A stretch of DNA of 64,000 nt from Echinometra lucunter. Taxonomy: Eukaryota > Echinodermata > Echinoidea > Camarodonta > Echinometridae. Under the pieces are notes generated by a model. That model worked only from the letters and a program-made list of their open reading frames with translations. It was not told the origin of the DNA and made no database searches. Position 1 is the first letter of the stretch. The number at the start of each line of letters is the position of its first letter. Location of the stretch: the NCBI GenBank assembly GCA_029962745.1, contig CM057158.1, positions 5,264,602-5,328,601 of the forward strand. The letters are read 5' to 3'. Shown here piece after piece: positions 1 through 10,749 of the stretch. A program made the translations under genes and the position numbers.

Positions 1-408
1 TGTATAAATAATTTATCAGTCCAGTGCACCCTTCCTTTGTCAACAGTGACAAGGGACCCATCTCCTTTGGCTGATAAGGTGATTGGCACATGTCATAGGT
101 GTGTACCATGCTCGCAACATATGGGAAGACACTTCAAACAAATTTTAAAGATGTATTTGATTAAAATCTATATACTTCAGGCATGATGGATAAGTGATAG
201 ATGACTCGTACTTGTGACCTTGAAGTCACAAATTTGAAACATAGTGGGCAAGGTATTAATCCTCATTACTAAGTCCCTCAGATAGGACTTAAAGCTGTAG
301 GTTCCTTAATTGCTTCCCTACAAGCATACACATGCTTTCTTCAAATCAGTCTCAGGTGAAATAAACCATTAAACCTAACCAAACCAATCCTATCTCTCTG
401 TCTCTTAG
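1..408. other. Intron of the first gene, with a SINE-like fragment
   Basis: This is the intron upstream of the coding exon that starts at 409; it ends in a pyrimidine-rich acceptor (tctctctgtctcttag). Positions about 200-365 resemble the body of a tRNA-derived SINE: a phrase ggacttaaagctgtaggttc follows a degraded tRNA-like head. I see no coding exon here. Confidence 0.45.
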
Positions 409-669
409 GATGACAAAGGCACCCAGAGGAACCGACCTGACCAGCTTCCTCCCAAGGTTCTCCAGAAGATCTCAAACTGGAAGAAGGGGCTCGGAGGCAA
501 TGAGAAAGAGTCAGAGCAGTTGGCCCAGACCCTCAAGAAATTACACCTGGCCCAAGAAAAGGGACGGAGAGAGCTTGAGGAAGAGAGGGAGAAAGAAGAG
601 AGAGAAAAGGCAAGGTTGGAAAGAGAGAAAGAAAGGGAGAGGAAGAGGTTGGAAGCAGCAGGAGAGTGA
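409..669 (+). CDS. Terminal coding exon of an unrecognised protein with a charged coiled-coil tail
   Basis: A consensus acceptor at 407-408 opens a phase-0 frame of 86 residues ending in TGA at 667-669. The first 35 residues are mixed and soluble, with QLPPKVLQKISNWKKGLGG as the most family-like stretch. From about residue 50 to 84 the chain is almost only E, K and R with regular leucines, as in a single charged alpha-helix or coiled coil. The other frames across this exon (one opens at ATG 410 and runs to 865) are Arg/Ser-rich shadows. I do not recognise the family, and the rest of the gene lies left of the window. A candidate poly(A) signal AATAAA lies at 1081-1086. The frame is supported by the clean acceptor, the phase-0 start and the non-random composition. 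Confidence 0.6.
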   Translation, partial: DDKGTQRNRPDQLPPKVLQKISNWKKGLGGNEKESEQLAQTLKKLHLAQEKGRRELEEEREKEEREKARLEREKERERKRLEAAGE

Positions 670-3230
670 AAGAAGTTTAATGCCAGAGTTATATTTGGCT
701 AAGGATAGAAGCCATTTAATCCCAAGAGAGTTGGTGCCATTAATTGTGAGAGGCCATAGAGTGAAAAGTTTTGTACATGTATCCATGAAATTCTTGCAAG
801 CAGCTGAAGAAATGTTATATTCAAATTTGGGTAGATATTTAAAGGGAAAGTATATGCTGAGGTGATACATTTGGCATACTGGTCTTTTTCATTGCTTTGT
901 GTGCAGTTTATGAGGCTGACTGTGGGTGTGATTTGAATGAACAGCTAAGAGGAGAAAAGAAACTAGATATTAGCATACTGTAGAAATCAGCAAAGTGGAG
1001 AAAGGAAGAGTGAGAAAGAGCAAGAGAGACTTAGGGACAGAAAAAAAAATCACAAAGATTGTAAAAATGAGGGGTGTATTAATAAAAATTAAAAATATAT
1101 ATATTTTCCTACCAAGGCCATATTTTTTATATCTTTGCCAGGATGCACTTTGCCATACAGTATTTATATGTGAAATATGTACATATTGTAAATTAAAGAA
1201 CAAAAAAAAAAAAAAAAAAAAAAAGGAATGCCAGAAGCTAACTTCAAATTAACTATGCAGGGAAGATGTGAAAAGTGTTTGATAGAATAGTGTGGCTGAA
1301 CTTATTGCTAAAGTCACATGAGGAGCATTCACAAACACAGCAAAAATAGTGAGATATATTCAAATATCAATATTTGAATCTAAAGTTTTGGGAACATGTG
1401 AATGTCCCTATAGTCATCCTTATACAACAAAGATGTTATTCCTTGTCAATTCCTTTCATTTGCATAAGTAAAGAGTGCAAAATAATCAAAATTTTCTGTC
1501 TGCAACTGCTGTGCAAAATTTACTCTTGCACCAGAGCAATGTACAAAAGTTAGCCACAGGATTACATGAACCACTCACATGGTAGAAGAGAAAAAAAAAT
1601 TGATACAACTGAATATTTTGCACTATGCCAATGTCATGGCTTAAAGTGATTACACAATGGTAAAAAAAAAATTTTGATATATGATGGAGAATAGAATTCT
1701 AAGAAGAATAACATTAAAAATTTGATGATTTTCAATAGAAATCAATGCATTTTGGCTAATTTTTCTCATAAAATGTCAAGAGTTGACCAAAAAATTTGAG
1801 TTAGAGGTGTGACGTAAAAGTGGGTACCCAGCTTCGCGCATTGCAGTTGTGCTGCAAATTGTGCAATATATTGTACCTTGCACGCATTTTGCTAGAATTG
1901 CGCGACTTTGACGTCAAAATGACGTCAAAGTGGGTACCCAGTTGAAACTGGGACACAGCTGAGGGGTCAAAAATATCCTGAAATCTTACATTTGGGGGTT
2001 TCCTTGGCAACACGACTTTTAAAAAAACTATAGGCAGATGATTTTCTGCTGATGAAATCGTGCTCTTTTAAATGAACTAACATTGTTTCAGCATTGGGTA
2101 CCCCCTTTAAGTATATATACCACTTTCTTTGTCTTACATAGTCAGTAATAATAAAATAACCTAGGCCTTCTGAAATTGATTTAGAAAATTTGAAATTGCC
2201 GTTTTCTATTAGTGCAAGGTAGTTAGTGCATAGGTTTTCTGCATGTAGAGCCACTGATTGCAGTCACTTTCCATTGACATGTGATATGTTTAGATTTGTT
2301 CAAATGAAATTTATGTCACTTAAGTGACAGGATAATATAATTTTGAGAACATAGCACCCTACTCTTTTCCTGCCATATTGTGTTATGCAAATGCAATGCT
2401 ATCCAGTGTTTTAGTTATTCCTTTTAGTTTCCATAATCATTTGAATTTTGAATTCCAAGTACTGTTACCTTTTGATTTTAACGTGCTGGTAGCTACCTGT
2501 ATACTTTCATTACCCAAGAACTCCATAAAATTGAAGTTTCATGACACAGTTATGTAATATTAATGATTAAATGCATCATATGACTTCAAAATACTTGTTG
2601 GAACATCCATCCAAAAGGGGATGAGAAAAACATTCCATGATTGTTGACAACAATGTGGTACTCCCTTGATATTATTAGTCAAGCTTTAATATCAGCATTT
2701 GTTTTCTTTTGGTACTTTGTTATAAACAGGACTCTCATTATTCTGAATGAAAATGATTGAAAGTTCACCAATTCCTTCACAATTTTCAGGCTTATTCTTT
2801 CTTACACTGTAAACAAAGCTGATAACATACTTCACTACTATTTGAGACCATGTCAAAATGTTTAATGCCACAGTAGAAATGTTGCTTTCTACTATGTATA
2901 CATGTACGTGCATACCATGCCAGCTTCTCAGGAAGATATTTTTGCCATTCCAGACAGTTTTGCCAGATTTTTACATTTATTTACCTCACAATTATTTTTC
3001 AAGGTCATACCATGATGAATGGATATATGCCATTTCATGATAAATATTTTTAAATTTTATACACCATCTTATAAATGAATTAAATAACTGAAATATGTCA
3101 TTTCAAAATAAACTGTATAAATTTTACAAGCCATCTTGTGAATAAAGTTGAACAGTTTAAAGTTTCAAAGTTTATCTAGTATTATCTGCATATTTTATTT
3201 GTACATTTCAGTGTTATTTGATTGTTTGCT
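670..3230. other. 3' flank and intergenic DNA between convergent genes
   Basis: AT-rich sequence after the stop at 669. It holds a candidate poly(A) signal (1081-1086), a poly-A run of 20-odd bases at about 1202-1224, and a direct repeat pair at 1811 and 1921 (listed separately). Nothing else resembling a gene is visible on either strand; the open frames here are short and compositionally random. Confidence 0.5.
1811..1942. repeat. Short direct repeats with CRE-like motifs
   Basis: The phrase gacgtNaaagtgggtaccca occurs at 1811-1830 and again at 1921-1940, exactly 110 bp apart with one difference. The second copy is preceded by a further tgacgtca-like half (1909-1925). The repeats may be the ends of a small degraded element or a pair of bZIP-type sites. 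Confidence 0.4.
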
Positions 3231-3267
3231 TCAGTCTGTAATTAAGTAATCATTAATTACAGACTGA
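3231..3267. repeat. Perfect 15-bp hairpin with 7-base loop
   Basis: The arms tcagtctgtaattaa (3231-3245) and ttaattacagactga (3253-3267) are exact reverse complements around the loop gtaatca. It lies between the convergent ends of the first gene and FBXO31. It is too short for a typical animal pre-miRNA. Confidence 0.6.
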
Positions 3268-3553
3268 GGCAAATAATTAACAAAAAATGAAACAATGATA
3301 CCACATATATTTAATATATCCTTTATATTTCATTATAATACATAAAATAAAAATTGTGTAATAGTATAAATATATAAAACTTTCCTATCTGTACACCGGA
3401 ACCAAGGACACACACTTGTACTTCTTTCTTTCAAAAGGCTTTCTAAAAGACATGCATGATCACAAATTACAATACTGATGCAAAATTAACTATTGCTAAA
3501 ACATTCCTTGAGCTTCCTATTGCTCTTACATGTATATGAAACAATACATCTTT

Positions 3554-3811
3554 GGCCGAAATTCACAAAGGTGGTTTAAATTTAGTCCATGGTTTAGGCA
3601 AATTTTTGTGGTTTATGTAAATTCATGCTTAGATTAATTTACATAAACCGTGGTCTAAACCATGGTAACAGGTGTAAATCTAGCGCCCTTTGCCACATGC
3701 GTGCGTTTATCATTGGACCTTTCTTAGTGTACGTGCTAAATCAAGCACACTTACACCACAAAATTTGCCTAAACCATGGACTAATTTAAACCACCTTTGT
3801 GAATTCCGGCC
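3554..3811. mobile_element. 258-bp MITE with about 52-bp terminal inverted repeats
   Basis: The left end (3554-3606) and right end (3760-3811) are reverse complements over about 52 bp with few mismatches, starting ggccgaaattcacaaaggtg. The central 150 bp contains a second inverted pair around aatttacataaaccgtgg. There is no coding capacity. A diverged relative seems to lie at 45384-45633. Confidence 0.75.
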
Positions 3812-4890
3812 TAAAAGTCCAAAACACTGCTTTTCAAGTGTGCCTTGTTCGTAATTGATTTCAGGATAATAATTACAGCACATGATTTGAACAATATGAA
3901 ATGTGGCATGCTAATATTTTTCATAATCAAAATAAAGAAAAAATGGCATACATGTAAATTCTATACACACATGAACAGGGTTATGTCACTAAACGAATGA
4001 TGACAAGATAAATGCAACTGTGTCTTCTACATCCCTTGCCTACATTCAGTTAACTTCATGACTAGACTGTTCTTAATTATTGTGATAACCAGAATAAAGA
4101 ACCCATAATTACACATCAATTGACCTCATTTACCTTTGACTTTTGACCCAACAATCCATAAGTCTGATCACTTTATCTCCTAATAGTCGAGCATATTGAA
4201 TAGTTGAAATACAGTGATAACAAAACTAACAGATCTTTCATTTAATGCATATTGATCTCTATGACCTCTGTTCTGTTTGATTTTGTGAGAATTTATATTC
4301 CCATATTACCAGTTTGCCTCTTTCATGACAAAGACAACATTAATACACATATGTATTAGTTTTCAAGATCATTTTTGCAACTAATCAGTACAACTTTGTC
4401 TTTCAGTAAATCATATGGAGGCATTTGCTCCTAAAACCAACATCACAAAGAATCGCACGGATAGCACCAAATGAACTGAATGCAAGGTACATCAGCACTC
4501 ACATACCAAAGAACAATGAAATGTGGAGAATCCAGAAATTGAGAAAAGAGGGAGAGAATCCATGGGAGGGCTAGGGGGTCTCTTGACACCAAGTTAGGAT
4601 GCTGCTAAAGTCCAAACAATTATTTATTCCCCCCTCCCCCCCCCCCCCCCCCCCCCCCCACAAAAAAAGAGAAGAAGTAGGGCCGTCAAGCTGGGACACA
4701 TGCTGACTCGATATCGGGCATGATATGCTCTTTAAAAAAAATGGATTCCATGGATTACATGGAGAAAGGTGACCACCCATGAAGGAATACTGGGCAGATT
4801 CTGAGATACCACAGCACCATTAACAATTTCCTACACCAACTAAATTCCTAACTTCAACCCTGAACAGGTTGAATACTATGCATAACAATT
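3812..4890. other. Intergenic DNA with a poly-C tract
   Basis: AT-rich DNA without recognisable exons. A C-run of more than 30 bases, broken once by T, lies at about 4629-4659; on the opposite strand this is a long G tract. Confidence 0.5.
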
Positions 4891-4922
4891 ACCCTAACCC
4901 TAACCCTAAACCTAACCTAAAA
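4891..4922. repeat. Short interstitial telomere-like repeat
   Basis: Consecutive CCCTAA-type units (accctaaccctaaccctaaa and then degenerate cctaacc units) match the animal telomere hexamer TTAGGG read on the other strand. There are only about three perfect units, so this is an interstitial remnant and not a chromosome end. Confidence 0.55.
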
Positions 4923-5479
4923 CCCAATTGCAACCATAAAACTTATCCATTTTCTTTGATGTTATAGAGTGGAGAGCAACATCTGGATCATAGTTGGAAA
5001 ACCATCCTCAACCACTCTATTTCCTACCTACTTTATCACAGAAAGTTGTACAATCAAAATGCTTGCCAGAGACGTATACAGTGTTTGCCTCAAGTCAGCA
5101 AGCAAGCCTCACAAGGACCCCTGCTACTACATCATGTTACATTGTATTATGCATCAATCACTTGACTCTCAAATAAAAAGTTGAGGATTCAAATCTTCAC
5201 TAAAATGTGTATGTCCATAGCTCTGCATTTAATCTAATGTTATATCACTTCACCCTAGGGTACTTGGCAGGATTTATTCTGTGAAATGTACTGTATGCTG
5301 ATAACAGCTACCAAAGCAAAAGCAAGTGTGACAATAACTTTACTTCTTTGGAAGCACATAGGGAAGATATATCATAATGTGGTATGTGCTATACAAGAAC
5401 AGGTCATTGTCATTAAAAATCTCCAAATTTTATTGTCCAAGAAAGGAAATTCTTTTTGCCCAATTGATCATGGGCCCGG

Positions 5480-5662
5480 CAGCCACTGAGCAGCGCCAGC
5501 TCGACGTTGCTCTATCCTTTTCAATTCGTTAACGCCAAAGAAGGTAGCAGCAACTCCCATCTTTTAACGTCTTTTGGTATGACGCGGTATGACGCGGCCG
5601 AGGTTCGAACCCGCGACTTCCCGATTGTGAGGACGCTCTACCTACTGAGCCAACACATCGGT
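5480..5662 (-). mobile_element. tRNA-derived SINE, minus strand
   Basis: Read on the minus strand, 5662-5590 forms a tRNA-like head: an A-box-like ggctcagtaggtagagcg and a perfect B box ggttcgaacc. It is followed by a non-tRNA body containing gtcataccaaaagacgttaa. The anticodon arm does not fold into a clean stem, so this is a SINE head and not a tRNA gene. The left boundary is approximate. Confidence 0.65.
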
Positions 5663-5867
5663 ACATTATAATTATTATTATTACTGCATCACATATTATC
5701 ATTATTACTATTACTGCATCACATTATTAAACTCTCAAAGGGATGATGATGTTGCCGCCATATACCCTGTCACTCCGCTGTACATGCTGACAGACTATAT
5801 ATATTCTAATGTAACATAGACTGGTATACAAGAACCATTCATGGTCACGTTACAATAATACTGCTAA

Positions 5868-6310
5868 TAATAATGGGTTCTTATATAGTGTTCATGTCTG
5901 TCTGGCTCAACACTTCTGGTGCTCCACAGTTATTCTTCTGTCTTTAGCACGGCTGCTATATTACGGCGCTCTAGCATTTCAAGGAATTTTTTCCTACCGT
6001 ATACCCATTTACCACACCTGGGGGGTGTTTCATAAAGCTGTTCGTAAGTTACGCACAACTTTACGCCCGACTGGTGATATGTTCTTGTGCTACATGTAAA
6101 TGACTGAGAATCTGATTAGCACCCAAGAACATTTTCCAGTCGTGCGTAAAGTCATGCGTAACTTACGAACAGCTTTAAGAAACACCCCCCTGGGTGGAGG
6201 ATAGCAACTGCAGATTTATGTCTTGCCAAAAGATATCAGTGCCACTGTGGGACTCAAACTGCAGACCATAAGATCTACAGTCTGGTGCTGTATCCACTAG
6301 ACTAAAACAC
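5868..6310 (-). mobile_element. SINE of a second family, split by a MITE
   Basis: On the minus strand, 6305-6237 is a degraded tRNA-like head with an A-box-like tagtctagtgg and a B-box-like gtttgagtccc. The body continues to about 5868 and meets ATT-rich sequence. The body matches the SINE at 59206-59545 (both have gggtggag...ggcaa and cttgccaaa phrases) and the fragment at 47500-47640. It is interrupted at 6022-6188 by a MITE. Confidence 0.6.
6022..6188. mobile_element. 167-bp MITE inserted in a SINE
   Basis: The ends ggggtgtttc and gaaacacccc are perfect inverted repeats and extend inward as gctgttcgtaagttacgc against gcgtaacttacgaacagc. The element is flanked by CCTGG at 6017-6021 and 6189-6193, a likely target-site duplication. 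Removing one copy restores a continuous SINE body, which supports the insertion. Confidence 0.75.
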
Positions 6311-6327
6311 CTCAATTATTACTATTA

Positions 6328-6517
6328 CAGTCAAACCTGCTTTAGTGACTACCTGTATAGAAAGACCACCTGTCTATAAAGACCACAAATTTTGTTTCCC
6401 TTGAATCATTTTTCCCATTGAAACGTGTATTAAAGGAACCTGTCCTTAAAGACCACCTGCTCATAAAGACCGCTTTTCTTGTCTCTCTTGGGTGGTCTTT
6501 ATATACAGGTTTCACTG
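6328..6517. mobile_element. 190-bp mariner-like MITE, TA-flanked
   Basis: The ends cagtcaaacctg and caggtttcactg are inverted repeats with one mismatch, bounded by TA on both sides (6326-6327, 6518-6519), as expected for Tc1/mariner-type elements. Inside are repeated phrases aaagaccacctg. A partial copy starts at 50445 and a more diverged one lies at about 57292-57408. Confidence 0.7.
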
Positions 6518-6560
6518 TACTTTCACATCACATCATCAAAATTTGATGAGGATGATGGTG

Positions 6561-9500
6561 TCATGACCATATATCTTCCTTCACTCTGCTGTAGATACTA
6601 ACAGACCTTAGCTTCAACCACAGGAAAGCTATGACGTCATTGTTGAAGATGATACAATGAGCTGGGGTCCTCTCTGCATCCCTGAATCCTGACATAGCAA
6701 TCAGCCCTGTACCATAGAATCTGAAAAAATAAAATAAGATGGATCCAATAGATAGGTAAAATTGATTCCTCGTAATGAAACAGTTGCACGACACATGCGA
6801 AAGCAACAATAGCTCCATGGTCAATATCTTCCACTAACCGGGTTTTTAAAGCTCACGTACAGTTTGGGTTGCAAAAAGAAAATGGGCATGAAACTGGCTT
6901 AATACAGTCTCACACTGTCCCCCTTGCATGAAAAGATACATGTGCAAGTTCAAGTGATACTCAATTCATGATTTCTAGTGAAGTTTAGTGTAAATATCTG
7001 AAAGCAACGTAAGGCAAAGGTTTACACTCTGCCCCATGCTTGGGACCCGTCCACACAGACAGCCCTTTGCCCAAAGATCACAGCGTTCCGCTTGTCAAGT
7101 GCACAGAACCCTCATAGCTTTTTGGCATGTGTAGGCACCATATGATGCAAGTCAACGTCAAAATCTCTGGGTCAGGATCTTGACTATTTTTTTTTGCTTT
7201 CCAGTTATCTGATATTCCACATGAGGAGGAAAGAACTTCACAGTATCTTCATTTTGCTAGTTACTTGCTACCATGTATTTAGCATCTAAAAGCAAAGAAA
7301 TCTGACAAAGAGTTTTTCAGGGCTTACCAAAACTGTTCATAACCTTTAACTTCAAGCATGGACCAAACATCAACCCAACAACTAATCATAACTGTAATAA
7401 TAACTACATCAACCTAAACCCTCCAGCTTTACCAGATATATTGGCTTGAGCGAAACTAGTGAGAATAAAAATGTGTAGTCATGAAATCACTCACTGATGA
7501 TATGGAAAGTGAGTTGTTAATAAAGGCTTGTTCACACATGAAACGGAAAACCCCCGCGGTAACCTCACTTTTTTTTTTTAAACAAATGTCACAAAATGAA
7601 TGAGATATGAGGCAGCAATAAGGTGTGGACCAATCAAATTCTTATAAAGTTAGCGCATCATACGATGTCGCAACTGCTAACTTTTGGCGAAACTCTTTTT
7701 TTTTCTTTGGAGTTGACACGTTCATTATTATAAGTGGCATGGTTCACCACCCAGTACGTAAGCACTACAAAAAAACCACAGGGGGTTGTCATGTGGGTTT
7801 TCCGTAGGATATGTGAATGAGCCTTAAAGGATAACTGACTCTCACCTCTGCTTGCACCTTCTCAAATCAAGCCCAGTTTCTTGACCCAACAGTGTCATCC
7901 CACGATCATGAACCTCCAAGGGAAGGTGGAAGGGTTGTGATGTTCTGCTCTGTTCTGGAGATGGTTTCACAATCGCTAGATCCAGTTCCTCCAAAGCATA
8001 TACGCTCTCCTGCTGGGCCAGATCCAGGACCATCGGCTCATCTAGATGGACTTCCATGGAAACCTTGGTGGCTGGTACATTCGGATCACCCTGTTATACA
8101 AGAGCAATATAACAATAACATCATTAAACAGAGCTAATAGTACTGATTTGTACGATTATTTCTGCCAAATACAAATCATTTATTGACTTAAACCTCACAC
8201 AAAGGTGATTAATTTGGTCAAATTAGGGCATATCAGCCTTCTCAAATAAAGAAAGATGTTCTGAATAATAAAGGAGTACCCTTTCCCATGACAATGTTGT
8301 CCTACAATAAAAGTAAAAAAGCAGAAAGACCATACTTCGTCATCCACTTTTCTGGATTTTCTGCATTACTCAAAAGCAAATTATTCTGGGCCAAAGTTTA
8401 GCACAAAATATCTCAATTAAAGCTCTAAATGAATTACATTTCTCACAATCCATATGCCTGGTACCTTGGTAATGAAATGAAAATGATGAACACATCTGCC
8501 AATTGCCTACTTAGCTTCTCTTCTCCAACATGCAGGTACTACATTATTTTCCTTGGAATATCAAACCTGCCCCAACATAAGGAGTAACTGCCTAATGATC
8601 TCCTCCAGAAAACAATTTAAAGAGTTCTACAATTCTTGCTATCGACTATAGCTGAAAATGAGGATGTTACAAAACTTGGCTCAATATCGGAACCCACTCA
8701 ATTCAGGTATCAAATGCATCACACTGCACCATTTGGCTTGACTACAATGCAAAACTTCATTTATCTATACTTTGATCACTTCCAATTTGCAATCATTTCT
8801 CATCATAAGTTTCACCAAACCACTATGGATGGCTCCTTTTAAGAGTATAACTGTCCCTCAGTTGAAATATCTGTCAGAATGATGGATTTTGTCGCATGGA
8901 AAACAGCGTCATAACTCAGGCTGCTAGCATGGCTGCAGGCGTATTCCAGCCTGGGACTGGGAAGAGTCGGGGAGGAAGCAACGAGCATCGGCAGTGTAAA
9001 AACTATCCCACAAAACACCACGCAAAGCGAGAATTTGACTTCCAGGTAATTTTTAGTGCAATAGTCGATAGAGAGAATTCCAAGCTTGATCTACCAAACA
9101 ATTCATGTATACATTTATAGTATAAAAATTTTTTTCACTCACCGAGATTTTAACTCCTTTCATTCTGTTGCCCTCATATGTTACATAGATGAGCTCTATC
9201 CCGTGCCCTCCATAAGTTCCTTTGAAGATTCCTGGTTGGACAGGCATGTTATCTACAGCCTTAGGAGGCTCCAGACCCTTGAAGGTGCAAATGGAACTGT
9301 GATTTGAGAGAAGTTTTTTCATTTTATTTACTTCACTCATTTTCAATTCAATAAAAAGAAATTCACAAGCACACTAAAGCATTATCAAAATATGTAACAC
9401 TTAAAAAGTTTACAAAATAGGTACATATTAGACATATGAATTGCAGTAACATGATGATAAAATATACAATTCACAATTGAAATAATGAGAGAAATTGAAA

Positions 9501-10707
9501 AGATTGGGAAATTTCACTTTTGTAATCTACAAATGCATCTGCATAGAGATTTACATATACAATTGCCCCAGACAATTGTAGTAACTTACATGTAAGTGAG
9601 ATGAAAAATGAAAATATTGCACGGGATTTTTTTTTTAAGGTGGATAATAGGATTATAGGAAACTTAAATATGTTTAGGATTGCTTCCTGTGCATAATACC
9701 CCATACTTAGCATGGGGGACTTTAGAAACAACAATATCATGGGCAAATTCTCTCCTGCAGTTGTACTGATGAGGGTAAACAATTTTGATGCAAATTTTCA
9801 ACTTGCCAAATTTCTTTTATCCTACTATAACACTCTATGGGATGTTACATATCATAATTCACTGCAATTTGTCAAAGATAGCAAAATTCCTGCAAAGATG
9901 CCATACTGTCTACAGAAACTACAGCTTTTCAAGCATTCCGCTTTTTTGTAGTTTCCTTTTTCTTTGTCAACATATTTTGTACAATTACTATTTAAATGTA
10001 TCAAGTGTAGTATTTTATGAAATTGAAATAAAGAATTGAATTGAATTGAATTGAATTGGCACCTACCAGAGATGCCTGCACATAGCCACATACATGTACA
10101 TGTACTTGCATATGATACGGAGTTTGGTACCCTGAAGTACCAACTCAAAATTCACTGTTTCGCTGAATTACTTAATTTTTTACAGCACTGTATACCCTGG
10201 GTGCCAAAAGCATTTGAAAGTAATTTTTAAAGTGTTATTCAAAAGGATTTTAATGAATTTAAGAAATCTGTCATCATCGACATCATAAAAGAAGGAAAAT
10301 CAGCTTTGGGATCGCCGATCATGACATAAAAGTTGCCTGACAGCATTGCAAAACTGTATTCTGATGGAGGAAAGATGGCGCTACACAACGCTGTACCCAG
10401 GTTATGCGTGCCAAATATGCAGAATAAAAATAATCACATCTCACATGGGACTTTATCAGAATAATTTGCAAACAACAACAACAACAACAAAAAGCATACA
10501 CAAAAGAACAACCAAGTGGCATTTCACACATGTCTCATACATGTGCCTGTAACAATTAACAACGGGAATGCACTTACTCAAATTCACTCAGCTTGATGTA
10601 CTTCATTTTAAGAAGATCTACATGGAAGTCAAAGGTTTGATGGAAGAGGTCAGCCGGTTCTATACCCATCTCCTCCTGGATCCAAGCTCGTAACTCATGA
10701 ATACTCT

Positions 10708-10749
<42 letters not shown>

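Noticed and set aside
410..865. 151-codon frame starting ATG 410
   Set aside because: It overlaps the spliced phase-0 exon 409-669 in another frame; its Arg/Ser/Lys content is the frame-shifted image of the Glu/Lys coil.
5588..5662. A functional tRNA gene on the minus strand
   Set aside because: A and B boxes are present, but the anticodon stem does not pair and it is joined to a SINE body.
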